Assembly (NCBI GenBank): GCA_030454085.1
Contig: JAKDJD010000016.1
Location: 1-58,007, forward strand
DNA length: 58,007 nt
From: Kocuria sp.
Lineage (GTDB): Bacteria; Actinomycetota; Actinomycetes; Actinomycetales; Micrococcaceae
Direction of reading: 5' to 3'
This document shows positions 17,396 to 26,254 of the stretch, piece by piece; position 1 is the stretch's first letter; each line of letters begins with the position of its first letter. The notes under the pieces are model-generated. The model worked only from the letters and a program-made list of their open reading frames with translations. It did not search any database and was not told where the DNA came from. A program made the position numbers and the translations under genes.

Positions 17396-17412
17396 CTTGT
17401 CATGACGACAAG
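17396..17412. promoter_or_regulatory. dyad between AGCS symporter and gntP
   Basis: CTTGTC and GACAAG are inverted around ATGAC in the 252-bp divergent promoter region. The centre also contains the perfect palindrome GTCATGAC. The size and symmetry fit a GntR- or MarR-type operator. No regulator can be assigned. Confidence 0.35.
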
Positions 17413-17590
17413 TTACCTGACCACTTCGCCGTGCCGCGGGCGCCGACCGGGGGACGTAGGCGGTAGGTTTCGTGGCACGCCATCGGCCTCCGGCGGTACG
17501 AACCCGCCGGTGCTCGCTCGATCGGCGTCGAGAACGCGGGGAGTGCACCTGGAGGTGGGCCTCTTCCCGCACGACGACGAAAGGTGCCCC

Positions 17591-18991
17591 ATGAAAGTCG
17601 ACGGATGGACGCAGACGCTCGGTGTCGGGCCGCTGCTGCTCATCGCCGCGGGAGCGTTTGTGGTGCTCCTGTTCCTGATCATCCGGCTCAAGGTCCACGC
17701 ATTCCCGGCTCTGATCCTGGTGAGTCTGCTGACTGCGGCAACCGCGGGCGTGCCGCTCGGGAAGGTCGTGGACGTTCTGACGGAAGGCTTCGGAACAACT
17801 CTCGGCTCGGTGGCCCTGCTGGTCGGTTTGGGCGCCATGCTGGGCGCTTTGCTGGAGTCTTCCGGCGGCTCCAGGTCGCTCGCCGACCGCTTGGTGCTGG
17901 CCTTCGGGGAGAAACGGGCCTCGCTGGCCTTGGGCGTCGCGTCCTTGCTCTTCGGCTTCCCGATCTTCTTCGACGCCGGCCTGGTGGTCATGTTGCCGGT
18001 CGTCTTCTCCGTGGCGCGGCGCGTCGGCGGATCCATGCTTCTGTACGGGATCCCCGCGGTGGGAGCGTTCTCCGTGATGCACGTCTTCGTCCCGCCGCAT
18101 CCCGGGCCGGTCACGGCGTCGTCGTTCTTCGGCGCGGATCTCGGCATTCTTCTGTTGGTCGGGCTGGTCGTGGCCATCCCGACCTGGTACCTGGCGGTCT
18201 ACCTCTTCGGCATGATCGTCGGGCGCCGCCTGGACCTTCCCGTCCCCGAAACCCTTGGCTCCCCGGGATCGACCACGACCGACGCCGCCCCGCGGTGGAC
18301 GGTCGTGGTCGGTATCCTCCTGCTCCCCATGATCCTGATCTTCCTCAACACGGGCCTCTCCGCCCTCGAAGACACTGGAACCCTGGGCAGCGCGGTCACG
18401 GACTCGCCGTGGTACGACGCCGTGGTCCTCCTGGGCGAGACCCCGGTCGCACTGCTGGTGACTCTGATAGTCGCCCTCGTCGCTTTCGGTTGGCGCAGAG
18501 GCACGTCCAAGAAGGGCGCGCAGGATCTGCTCGAGGGGGCGCTCCCCAAGGTGTGCTCCGTCATCCTGATCACCGGCGCCGGCGGCATGTTCGGCGGGGT
18601 CCTCCAGGCCAGCGGCATCGGGGATGCGTTGGCCTCCTCGCTGTCAGGTCTGGGGTTCCCTCTCATCCTGGCGGGGTTCATCATTGCGGCGACGCTGCGG
18701 GTCGTTCAAGGGTCGGCCACGGTGGCCCTCACGACGACGGCCGGGCTCATCGCCTCCGGTGTGACCGACGCCGGGTACAACAACGTCCAGCTGGCCGCGA
18801 TGGTCGTGGCCGTGGCCGCGGGATCCGTGGTGCTGTCCCACGTCAATGACTCGGGATTCTGGCTCGTGGGGAACCTGCTCGAAATGGACGAGGTCACCAC
18901 CCTGCGGATCTGGACCGTGTTGGAAACGCTGATCGGCGTGGTCGGGTTCCTGCTGGCCTGTGCCGTCTTCGGCGTCGGGAGCCTGTGGTGA
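17591..18991 (+). CDS. GntP-family gluconate/hydroxy-acid permease
   Basis: A 466-aa membrane transporter of the gluconate:H+ symporter (GntP) family. It contains the family blocks GALLESSGGSRSLADRLV, FGFPIFFDAGLVVMLPV and FVPPHPGPVTASSFFGAD, and ends in a hydrophobic helix. ATG at 17591 follows GAAAGGTG. It probably imports gluconate or another sugar acid. No gluconate kinase lies nearby, and the next gene is a DhaK-family kinase with its own operator, so a link to that regulon is uncertain. A hairpin at 19006-19030 ends the unit. Confidence 0.88.
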   Translation: MKVDGWTQTLGVGPLLLIAAGAFVVLLFLIIRLKVHAFPALILVSLLTAATAGVPLGKVVDVLTEGFGTTLGSVALLVGLGAMLGALLESSGGSRSLADRLVLAFGEKRASLALGVASLLFGFPIFFDAGLVVMLPVVFSVARRVGGSMLLYGIPAVGAFSVMHVFVPPHPGPVTASSFFGADLGILLLVGLVVAIPTWYLAVYLFGMIVGRRLDLPVPETLGSPGSTTTDAAPRWTVVVGILLLPMILIFLNTGLSALEDTGTLGSAVTDSPWYDAVVLLGETPVALLVTLIVALVAFGWRRGTSKKGAQDLLEGALPKVCSVILITGAGGMFGGVLQASGIGDALASSLSGLGFPLILAGFIIAATLRVVQGSATVALTTTAGLIASGVTDAGYNNVQLAAMVVAVAAGSVVLSHVNDSGFWLVGNLLEMDEVTTLRIWTVLETLIGVVGFLLACAVFGVGSLW

Positions 18992-19005
18992 TGGCCTCCG
19001 GCGCG

Positions 19006-19030
19006 GCGGCCAGTCCCGGTCACTGGCCGG
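19006..19030 (+). terminator. hairpin after gntP
   Basis: GGCCAGT pairs with ACTGGCC around a 7-nt loop, with flanking GC pairs, 15-40 bp after the gntP stop. No clear U-run follows. Confidence 0.45.
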
Positions 19031-19076
19031 CTGGGCCAGGAAAGCCGCCGTCAGCGAGGGTATTTCACGAATCGTA

Positions 19077-19090
19077 TTTCCTATAGGATT
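19077..19090. promoter_or_regulatory. TCCTATAGGA operator upstream of the DhaK-family kinase
   Basis: The perfect 10-bp palindrome TCCTATAGGA (19079-19088) lies in the context TTTCCTATAGGATT, about 75 bp before the kinase start. The same palindrome occurs at 27200-27209 and 27352-27361. Its length and centre fit an FCD-type GntR operator, and such a regulator is encoded at 20881-21570. Confidence 0.8.
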
Positions 19091-19164
19091 TGTGGGGTGT
19101 GGGATCCAGCCCACATTTGCCGATCATTCCGGGATCCCGAGCGACTACCGATGGAGGGCCGTCG

Positions 19165-20877
19165 ATGACCTACCTGTACGACCAGCCGAACGATTTCGCG
19201 GCGGATGCCGTGGCAGGATTCGCTGCCGCGCATCCGACGATCACCCAGGTCCACGGCGGCGTGGTCCGCGCGAGCGCGACACCACCAGGCCAACCGGCCT
19301 TGGTCATTGGGGGAGGAACCGGCCATTACCCTGCTTTCTCCGGTTGGGTGGGGCCGGGCATGGCGCACGGCTCGCCGTGCGGCAACGTGTTCGCATCCCC
19401 CTCGGCGAGCCAGGTCTATTCCGTGGCACGCAACGCGGAGAACGGCGGAGGAGTGGTCCTCGGCTTCGGTAATTACGCGGGAGACATGCTGCACTTCGGC
19501 CTGGCCGCCGAGAAGCTCCGGGCCGAGGGCATTGACGTCAGAGTGGTTCCGGTCAGCGACGACGTCGCGTCCAACGACCAGGAGAACCGCCGAGACCGTC
19601 GAGGAATCGCGGGAGACCTGCCCGTCCTCAAAGCGGTCGGGGCGGCCATAGAAAACGGAGCCGACCTCGATGAGGCCGAACGCATCGCAACCAAAGCCAA
19701 CGAGGCCACCCGTTCCCTGGGCGTGGCCTTCGACGGGTGCACTCTCCCCGGGGCCGATGAGCCGCTTTTCCGTGTCCCGGAGGGAAAATTGGCCGTGGGC
19801 CTGGGCATTCACGGAGAGCCGGGTGTGCGCGACGAGCCGATGGGCACGGCGGCCGACGTCGCGGCCCTCCTGGTCGACGGCGTCCTGGGGGAAGAACCGG
19901 CGCGAACGACCGACGGGTACGACGGCCGGGCCGCCGTGATCCTCAACGGGCTCGGAACGGTGAAGTACGAGGAACAATTCGTGGTCTACAACCACGTCGC
20001 CCGGCTGCTCGCGGAGCGCGACATCGTCCCCGTCCACCCTGAGGTCGGCGAATTCGTCAGCAGCCTCGACATGGCAGGCCTCTCGCTGACACTGGTCTTT
20101 CTGGACGACGAACTCGAGCGGCTCTGGACTGCACCCATCGACACCCCGGCCTTCCACCGCGGTATCATGCCCGACATCGATCGTCCGCTCCGTGAAAACG
20201 TCTGGGAACCAGGCGACGAACCGGTGCCGGATTCCGGGGAGGCGTCACGCCAGAGCGCCCGGAAGATTGCCGACGTCATCGCGTTGTTCGAACGCGTCTG
20301 TGTCCGGGAGGAAGAGGAACTGGGCCGCATCGACTCCGTGGCCGGCGACGGCGACCACGGCCAGGGGATGCTGCTCGGATCCTCCGGAGCAGCCGACGCC
20401 GCACGCGAGGCCGTGAACCAAGATGCCGGTGCCCGGACTGTTCTCGCTCGCTCCGGCGAAGCGTGGGCCGAATCGGCCGGCGGAACGTCGGGGGCCCTGT
20501 GGGGCGCCGCGCTGGTCGCGGCGGGCAACGCCGTCAGCGACCAGGAGGGCGTGGACCAGGAGGCCGTCGTCGGAGCGCTCGATGCGGCCGTCGAGACGAT
20601 AGGCCGACTGGGAGGAGCGAAGGAAGGTGACAAGACCATGATGGACTCCGCCCTCCCCTTCCGTCGGACGCTCGCGACGTCGTTCACCGGGCAGAATGCG
20701 GGGGAAGCAATTGTCGCGGCGGCCGCGGCCGCCAGGGAAGCCGCGGACGCAACGGCGAGCATCACGGCGAACAAGGGCCGGGCGCGGGTTCTGGGGGACA
20801 AGTCGTTGGGAACCGTGGATCCCGGTGCCCTGTCCTTCGCGATCCTTATGACCGAACTCGGCGAGCACCTGGCCTGA
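19165..20877 (+). CDS. dihydroxyacetone-kinase family protein (DhaK-DhaL fusion), probable erythrulose kinase
   Basis: A 570-aa ATP-dependent ketose kinase. The N-terminal DhaK domain (about 1-330) shows GGGTGHYPAFSGWVGPG and GLGIHGEPG, whose histidine (about 216) covalently binds the ketose in the family. The C-terminal DhaL domain (about 370-570) has GDGDHGQGM with the Mg-ATP aspartates and GGTSGALWG. ATG follows GGAGGG. DhaK-DhaL fusions phosphorylate dihydroxyacetone or, in tetritol clusters, L- or D-erythrulose. The shared TCCTATAGGA operator with a TIM paralogue, SDR and sugar isomerase favours erythrulose or a related ketose. It ends 3 bp from the convergent gntR gene. Confidence 0.85.
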   Translation: MTYLYDQPNDFAADAVAGFAAAHPTITQVHGGVVRASATPPGQPALVIGGGTGHYPAFSGWVGPGMAHGSPCGNVFASPSASQVYSVARNAENGGGVVLGFGNYAGDMLHFGLAAEKLRAEGIDVRVVPVSDDVASNDQENRRDRRGIAGDLPVLKAVGAAIENGADLDEAERIATKANEATRSLGVAFDGCTLPGADEPLFRVPEGKLAVGLGIHGEPGVRDEPMGTAADVAALLVDGVLGEEPARTTDGYDGRAAVILNGLGTVKYEEQFVVYNHVARLLAERDIVPVHPEVGEFVSSLDMAGLSLTLVFLDDELERLWTAPIDTPAFHRGIMPDIDRPLRENVWEPGDEPVPDSGEASRQSARKIADVIALFERVCVREEEELGRIDSVAGDGDHGQGMLLGSSGAADAAREAVNQDAGARTVLARSGEAWAESAGGTSGALWGAALVAAGNAVSDQEGVDQEAVVGALDAAVETIGRLGGAKEGDKTMMDSALPFRRTLATSFTGQNAGEAIVAAAAAAREAADATASITANKGRARVLGDKSLGTVDPGALSFAILMTELGEHLA

Positions 20878-20880
20878 TCC

Positions 20881-21570
20881 TCAGACTTCCCGGGGCGGAG
20901 TCAACCCGCCGGAGCGCTGGCGGACCCCTTCCAAGTGGCGGCGCAGGGCGGCCTGGGCGCCGTCGTGATTGTGCTCTTCCACCCTGGAGAGGATCTCCGC
21001 GTGCTCGGCCAGGGCATCGGCGGCGTCGATCCGTTCCGGGCCTTCCGACCAGGTCTGGCGCATGCGGTGGCCGTGAGCGTTCAGCACACCGCGCATCGAA
21101 GCCAGATAGTGGTTGCCCGCATGGCGGAAAAAAGCTGCGTGGAAGGCGTTGTCCGCCTCGAAATACGCGTGGAAGAGCGCGTAGTCCGGCTTGGGCTCGT
21201 TCGCGATCTGTTCGGCGATCCGCGTGTGCTCGGCGTAGGCCTCGCGCAGATCGTCGAGCAGTGCCTGCCATGTTCCGAAGGCACGGGTGAACGCCGCGAG
21301 CTCGACCACCAGGCGGGCGTCGATGAGCTCGTCGATCTGTTCCGCGGTCAACGGGGGAGCCACAACGAAACCCTTGAGCGGTTCGTACGTGATGAGTTCC
21401 GACCGCTCGAGAGCCGCCAAGGCCTCGCGCACCGGCGTCGGGGAGACGTCCAGATCCCTGGCGAGACCGTCGATGCTCAACCGGGCGCCGGGGCGCCAGT
21501 CGCCCTGCATGAGTCGATTCTGAATCTCCTCCTGCACGTCCGCGCGCAGGGCCTGGCGCTTGCTGCTCAT
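20881..21570 (-). CDS. GntR-family regulator, FCD subfamily
   Basis: A 229-aa protein with an N-terminal winged helix-turn-helix (about 10-78: RLSIDGLARDLDVSPTPVRE, then LAALERSELI) and a C-terminal all-helical FCD ligand domain. Its metal-site residues appear in IDARLVVELAAF, FHAAFFRHAGNHYLASM and EEHNHDGAQAALRRH. It is the last gene of a six-gene minus-strand operon. The palindrome TCCTATAGGA at the three promoters of this locus is its probable binding site, which would make it autoregulated. The likely effector is a substrate or sugar-phosphate intermediate of the pathway. Confidence 0.88.
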   Translation of the reverse strand: MSSKRQALRADVQEEIQNRLMQGDWRPGARLSIDGLARDLDVSPTPVREALAALERSELITYEPLKGFVVAPPLTAEQIDELIDARLVVELAAFTRAFGTWQALLDDLREAYAEHTRIAEQIANEPKPDYALFHAYFEADNAFHAAFFRHAGNHYLASMRGVLNAHGHRMRQTWSEGPERIDAADALAEHAEILSRVEEHNHDGAQAALRRHLEGVRQRSGGLTPPREV

Positions 21571-21609
21571 GGCGTCTCCTGTCCGATCGAGTTGGTCGCT
21601 TTCCAGATA

Positions 21610-22941
21610 CTAGAGGACGCGCGCGGCGTCGCCCTTCGGCTCGGCCGACGGCCCCTCCGGGTTTTTCCCGGCCCAGGCGCGCATCCCGAAGAACGAACCG
21701 ACGGCGCCCAGAACCAGCACGATGCCCAGGAAGTGCATCCCGTTCGCGGCGTTCCCGGTCGCGTCCGAAACGGCCCCGACCACATAGGGCCCCACGAAGC
21801 CACCGATGTTGCCGAAAGAATTGACGAAAGCGATGCCGACGGCTGCCGTGGCGCCAGCCAGGTACCGGGTCGGCAGGGCCCAGAAGACCCCCGCGACCGA
21901 GTACAGGAAAAAGGCCGCCACGGACATGGCCGCCAGTTGCACCATGCCCGAACCGGAGAACCCGGCCCAAAAGATGCCCACGGCACTACCCAGGTAGATC
22001 AGGATGAGAGGGACCCAGTTCTCCCGCAGCTTCGAGGCCAGGCGCGAAGTGACGAAGATGCCGATGACCCCGAACAGATAGGGGATCGCAGAAAGCCATC
22101 CGGTGTTCGCATCCGAACCGCTGAAGGAGCTCACGACCGTCGGCATCCAGAAGCTCAGACCATAGATCCCCACCGTCGAGGGGAAGAACAGCACCGCGAA
22201 CACCCAGACGTACCGTGACCCCAATGCCTTGAGGGGGTTGTCGTGGGACTTCTGACCGAAGCGCTCGCGATCCTGCTCCAACTCGTTCTCGAGCCAGTCG
22301 GCCTCCCGAGATGTCAGCCACGGTGCCTTGCGCGGGGCGTCCCGAAGCCATTTCAGGGTCGGTACCGCCGCGATCACGGCCGCCGCGCCCGAGAGGACAA
22401 AGAGCCAATGCCAACCTCGCAGGCCCAACCAGTCCAGGCCGAGGATCGTGCCCGCGAGCGGGCTCATGACCAGGAACGCGATCGGTGCCGCGAGGACGAA
22501 GGTGCCGGTCGCCCGGGTGCGGTGACGCTGGGGGAACCAGAAGGTCAGGTAGTAGAGAACCCCGGGGTAGAACCCTGCTTCGGCCACGCCGAGAAGGAAG
22601 CGGAGCACGTAGAACATGCCGCTCGACGTCGTGAACGCGGTCAGTGCCGTGATCAGGCCCCAAGTAAACAGGATCCGTGCGAACCAGATGCGCGGCCCGA
22701 CCTTGGGCAGTACGTAATTCGACGGCACCTCGAAGAGGAAATACGCCAGGAAGAACAGGCCGGCGCCCAAACCGAAGGCGGAGTCGCTCAGCCCGATGTC
22801 GGCCGACATCTGGAGCTTGGCATAGCCAATGACCGAACGGTCAATGTAGGCGATGATGTACAGGACCATCACGAACGGAACGATGTGCCAGGTGATCTTC
22901 TTGATCAGGGCGTGCTCATCGACGGGAACAACAGAATTCAT
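21610..22941 (-). CDS. MFS transporter, anion:cation symporter (ACS) type
   Basis: A 443-aa, 12-helix major facilitator. Typical ACS-family features are AYIDRSVIGYAKLQMSADIG in helix 1 and loop 1, FEVPSNYVLPKVGPRIWFAR and LRFLLGVAEAGFYPGVLYYL. The family carries organic anions and sugar acids such as tartrate, galactarate and phthalate. It lies 54 bp downstream of the dehydrogenase gene and 39 bp upstream of gntR, in the same operon. A second, related MFS gene lies at 24014-25384, so the operon may import two related substrates. Confidence 0.85.
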   Translation of the reverse strand: MNSVVPVDEHALIKKITWHIVPFVMVLYIIAYIDRSVIGYAKLQMSADIGLSDSAFGLGAGLFFLAYFLFEVPSNYVLPKVGPRIWFARILFTWGLITALTAFTTSSGMFYVLRFLLGVAEAGFYPGVLYYLTFWFPQRHRTRATGTFVLAAPIAFLVMSPLAGTILGLDWLGLRGWHWLFVLSGAAAVIAAVPTLKWLRDAPRKAPWLTSREADWLENELEQDRERFGQKSHDNPLKALGSRYVWVFAVLFFPSTVGIYGLSFWMPTVVSSFSGSDANTGWLSAIPYLFGVIGIFVTSRLASKLRENWVPLILIYLGSAVGIFWAGFSGSGMVQLAAMSVAAFFLYSVAGVFWALPTRYLAGATAAVGIAFVNSFGNIGGFVGPYVVGAVSDATGNAANGMHFLGIVLVLGAVGSFFGMRAWAGKNPEGPSAEPKGDAARVL

Positions 22942-22995
22942 GGTGACTCCTCGAGTCCATAGCGGCGGGGCGGCCCGGAGGCCAGGCGGCGCAGG

Positions 22996-23988
22996 TCAGT
23001 CCTGGCCACGGCGTGTGCCGCGTGGCGCGGGGCCGATCTCCCGCAGTACTTCCCGCATCCTCGCGTAGGCCTTGTTGCGGTAGGCGATCAGTTCGGCCCG
23101 GGTCTCTTCGTCGTAGTCCTCGACCAGGCCCTTGCCGTTCTTGAGGCCCTTGCGATCCTCGGCCGCCGCGTCCTTGAGCAGTTGCGGGGTGGCCAGACGC
23201 TCGCCGTACGCTTCTTCGAAGGTCGAGAAGCAGTTGGCGTACACGTCGAGCCCCGCCTGATCCGCGATGGCGAAAGGTCCGAAGAAGCCCAGGCGGAAGC
23301 CGAAGGTGGTGCGAACGATCGTGTCGACATCGTCGACGGTCGCGACTCCCTCCTCCACCACCGAGGTCGCTTCCTTCAACAACGCGTATTGGAGCCGATT
23401 GAGCACCATGCCGGGAGTGTCCGCGACCTGCGCGCCCTCGCAGTCGGCACGTGCCAAGAGGTCCTTGACGGCGTCGATCGCGCCCTGGGTTGTCGCGTCT
23501 CCCGCGACGAGCTCGACACCGGGGATGAAAGGCATCGGGTTGGAGAAGTGGACCGTCAGGAAACGTTCCGGGTGGGAGACGGCGGGCGCGAGTACGCGCA
23601 CCGGGATCGTCGAGGTATTGGTCCCGATGATCGCTTCGGGCCGCGCGGCCGCCGAGATCCGTCCGAGAACCTCGTGCTTGACGTCGGGTACCTCGAAGAC
23701 GGCTTCCTCGATGAAGTCGGCCTCGGCGACGGCCTCCTCGATGGTCTGACCCGCCGTGAGGTGGGAGGCGACGGCGTCGGCGCTTCCGGCAGGGACGAGG
23801 CCCTGGTCCTCCGAGGCTCGCGCCTCGCCCAGGATGCGCTCCAGGGCGGCGTCGGCGGCCTCGACGCTGACGTCGGCGATCCGGACGGGCAGCCCCGCCA
23901 TGGCGAGGACCTGGGCGATGCCTCCGCCCATATAGCCTGCGCCGACGACGGTTACGGTGCGGATAGTCGACACGGGGTGTGTGGACAT
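22996..23988 (-). CDS. 3-hydroxyacyl-CoA-dehydrogenase-like NAD-dependent dehydrogenase
   Basis: A 330-aa protein of normal length for the 3HCDH superfamily. The Rossmann motif VVGAGYMGGGIAQVLAMAG is at residues 14-32, TNTSTIPV contacts the substrate region, and FLTVHFSNPMPFIPGVELV carries the catalytic histidine. The C-terminal helical domain has FGFRLGFFGPFAIADQAGLD. ATG follows AAAGGA. Close relatives oxidise fatty acyl-CoA, L-gulonate, L-carnitine or hydroxy acids. In a sugar operon with kinase and isomerases, a polyol- or sugar-acid-like substrate is more likely than an acyl-CoA; this is inference from context. Confidence 0.8.
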   Translation of the reverse strand: MSTHPVSTIRTVTVVGAGYMGGGIAQVLAMAGLPVRIADVSVEAADAALERILGEARASEDQGLVPAGSADAVASHLTAGQTIEEAVAEADFIEEAVFEVPDVKHEVLGRISAAARPEAIIGTNTSTIPVRVLAPAVSHPERFLTVHFSNPMPFIPGVELVAGDATTQGAIDAVKDLLARADCEGAQVADTPGMVLNRLQYALLKEATSVVEEGVATVDDVDTIVRTTFGFRLGFFGPFAIADQAGLDVYANCFSTFEEAYGERLATPQLLKDAAAEDRKGLKNGKGLVEDYDEETRAELIAYRNKAYARMREVLREIGPAPRGTRRGQD

Positions 23989-24013
23989 GGTGAATCCTTT
24001 CGTGGAAGGGGAA

Positions 24014-25384
24014 TCATGCGGATGGGGCTGACGGTTCTTCGGTTCGGTCGCGGCGTTCCAGCACGGCCGTCCCGGCGACGAGGAGTGCCCCCAGGAACGG
24101 AGCCATCGCGAGCATCACGAGACCGGCCGCTTCGCTTCCGAAGGTTACGGTGACCCACGACCTCAGATTCGGGGCGATGAAACCGCCCAGATTTCCCAGC
24201 CCGTTGATCAGCCCGACGCCGGCCGCCAGGGCCGCGCCCGAAAGATAACCGGTGGGGATGTTCCAGAAAATGGGCTGCGCCGAGACGAACCCGATGGCCG
24301 CGGCGCACAGGGCAATCATCGTCAGGACCGGTTGGTGCAGGAAGGCGCTGGCGGTCAACCCGACGCCGGACAGGGCGAGCATGAACGTGGTGGTTCGTCG
24401 GTAGGCGGCGCGTTGGTCGGCATAGCGCCCCACAAAGGCGGCCGAGACGAGGGCGGCGAGCCACGGGATGGCAACCAGGAGTCCGACGACGAAACCGATC
24501 TCCTGGCCCGTGATCTGCGAAACCTGGCGCGGCAGGAAGAAAGTCAGCCCGTACACCGCGACCTGGATCGTCAGGTAGATCAGCGCGAAATACAGCACTC
24601 GCCCGTTCAGCAGAGCCTTCCACCAGCGCATCCGGTGCGTCTGCTCCTTGACCTCCGCCTCGGCGGCCAGGGCATTCTCCAGGCCCTCGCGCTCGGCCCG
24701 GGACAACCAGCCGGCTCGGGCCGGCCGGTCGGGTAGACACAGGAACGCCACGCAACCGACGGCGACCGCGAGCAGGCCCTCCAGCAAGAACATCCACTGG
24801 AACCCTCGGAGACCGAACATGCCATCGAGCTCGAGCAGGGCGCCCGAGAGCGGCGAACCGACAATGTTGGCGATCGGCAGCCCCAAGTAGAACAACGAGG
24901 TGGCCTGCCCACGACGACGTCGGGGGAACCAACAGGTCAGATAGTAGATGACGCCTGGGAAGAACCCCGCTTCGGCCACGCCGAGCAGGAATCGGAGAAC
25001 GTAGAACATGACGGGACCGCTGGTGAACATGAACAGCGCGGCCACGATCCCCCAGGTGACCATGATGCGGGCCATCCACCAGCGGGCCCCGACCCTGTAC
25101 ATGATGAGGTTCGAGGGAACCTCGAACACGGCGTAGCCGATGAAGAACAGTCCGGCACCGAGCGCGTAGGCCGTGGTCGAAATACCGGCATGGATTTCCA
25201 GGGCTTCTTCCGCGAAACCGATGTTCGTCCGGTCGATGAAGGCCACCACGAACATCAGCATCAGGAACGGAAGCAGGTGCCAGCTGGCCTTGCGCGTCGC
25301 CGATTCGACCTCGTGGGTGAGGGACTGCCGCTCGGTCTCGGATTGGATCCGGGGGTCGCGGCCCGGGGATGACTTCATTGTCAT
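24014..25384 (-). CDS. MFS transporter, ACS type (second copy in operon)
   Basis: A 456-aa major facilitator with 12 predicted helices. It is related to but clearly different from the transporter at 21610-22941. It contains FIDRTNIGFAEEALEIHAGI, FEVPSNLIMYRVGARWWMAR and LRFLLGVAEAGFFPGVIYYL. The start at 25384 follows AAGGAG by 9 nt; an upstream in-frame start at 25459 would overlap the preceding gene. It sits between the SDR and the 3HCDH-like gene in the operon. The likely substrate is a polyol, tetronate or sugar acid, not readable from sequence. Confidence 0.85.
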   Translation of the reverse strand: MTMKSSPGRDPRIQSETERQSLTHEVESATRKASWHLLPFLMLMFVVAFIDRTNIGFAEEALEIHAGISTTAYALGAGLFFIGYAVFEVPSNLIMYRVGARWWMARIMVTWGIVAALFMFTSGPVMFYVLRFLLGVAEAGFFPGVIYYLTCWFPRRRRGQATSLFYLGLPIANIVGSPLSGALLELDGMFGLRGFQWMFLLEGLLAVAVGCVAFLCLPDRPARAGWLSRAEREGLENALAAEAEVKEQTHRMRWWKALLNGRVLYFALIYLTIQVAVYGLTFFLPRQVSQITGQEIGFVVGLLVAIPWLAALVSAAFVGRYADQRAAYRRTTTFMLALSGVGLTASAFLHQPVLTMIALCAAAIGFVSAQPIFWNIPTGYLSGAALAAGVGLINGLGNLGGFIAPNLRSWVTVTFGSEAAGLVMLAMAPFLGALLVAGTAVLERRDRTEEPSAPSA

Positions 25385-25418
25385 GATTTCGTTCTCCTTG
25401 CTGAGGGAGCCGGGGAGG

Positions 25419-26195
25419 TCAGACCATGTGTTTTCCGCCGTCGACGAAGACGGCGTCACCGTTGACGAAGCTGGAATCCTCGCTGACCAGGAACTTGACC
25501 AGTCCCGCGACCTCTTGGGGCTGGCCGACCCGCTCCAGCGGGATGTCGGCGGACATCCCGCTCTTGCGCTCGTCCGTGAGCGTCCCGCCCATGATGTCCG
25601 TATCGATGGGGCCAGGCACGATGGAGTTGCAGGTGATGCCGTGTTTCCCCAGTTCGCGGGCCCCGCCGCGGGTCAGCCCCAGAACCGCGGCTTTGGCGGC
25701 CGCGTACCCGGTCTTGGAGAAAGTTCCCCCGCCGTCGTAGGCGGTGATGGAGGATGTGTTGACGATCCGGCCGCCGGTGCCCGCCTCGATCATGCGGGCC
25801 GCCGCCGCCTGCATCATGAAGAGCGTGCCCTTGGCGTTGACGTCCATGATGCGCGTGAAGTTCTCCGAGGTGAGGTCGAAGAATTCCTGTGGCCCGGGGA
25901 TTCCTGCGAGGTTGACCTCGGCGAGGATGGGCGGTAGTTCGGCGTCGATCGTGGCGAAGGCTCGCTCGACCGATTCCTTGTCCGCAATGTCCACCCCGAC
26001 CCCGACCACGGTGCGGCCGCTCTCCTCCGCCAATTCGGCCGCGAAATCGACGACCGCGGATTCGTCGATATCAAGAACGGCCACGTTCCATCCGGACCCG
26101 GTGAGGGTGCGGGCCACGTGCCGTCCGATGCCGCGCGGGGCCCCCGCGCCGGTGACCACCGCTGTGCGCTCGGAGGGGAAGGGGATCGTGGACAT
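25419..26195 (-). CDS. short-chain dehydrogenase/reductase, candidate polyol dehydrogenase
   Basis: A 258-aa classical SDR. NAD(P) binding is at AVVTGAGAPRGIGRHVARTL (residues 12-31), and DIDESAVVDF provides an acidic residue after beta-2 that favours NAD. The catalytic set is in NTSSITAYDGGGTFSKTGYA followed by AKAAVLG (Ser...Tyr-x3-Lys). ATG follows AAGGAG. It is the second gene of the operon. In tetritol pathways an SDR or medium-chain enzyme oxidises the polyol to erythrulose, and that role is the simplest fit here. Substrate assignment is inference. Confidence 0.82.
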   Translation of the reverse strand: MSTIPFPSERTAVVTGAGAPRGIGRHVARTLTGSGWNVAVLDIDESAVVDFAAELAEESGRTVVGVGVDIADKESVERAFATIDAELPPILAEVNLAGIPGPQEFFDLTSENFTRIMDVNAKGTLFMMQAAAARMIEAGTGGRIVNTSSITAYDGGGTFSKTGYAAAKAAVLGLTRGGARELGKHGITCNSIVPGPIDTDIMGGTLTDERKSGMSADIPLERVGQPQEVAGLVKFLVSEDSSFVNGDAVFVDGGKHMV

Positions 26196-26254
26196 GAATG
26201 CTCCTTTGCATGCGTCTGAGAAGGAAGGATGTAGTGAAACGGTCGCGGGGAGGA

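Noticed and set aside
15875..17590. N-terminal 570-residue extension of the GntP frame
   Set aside because: It is antisense to the AGCS symporter, with acidic/His low-complexity translation and no GntP homology before the ATG at 17591.
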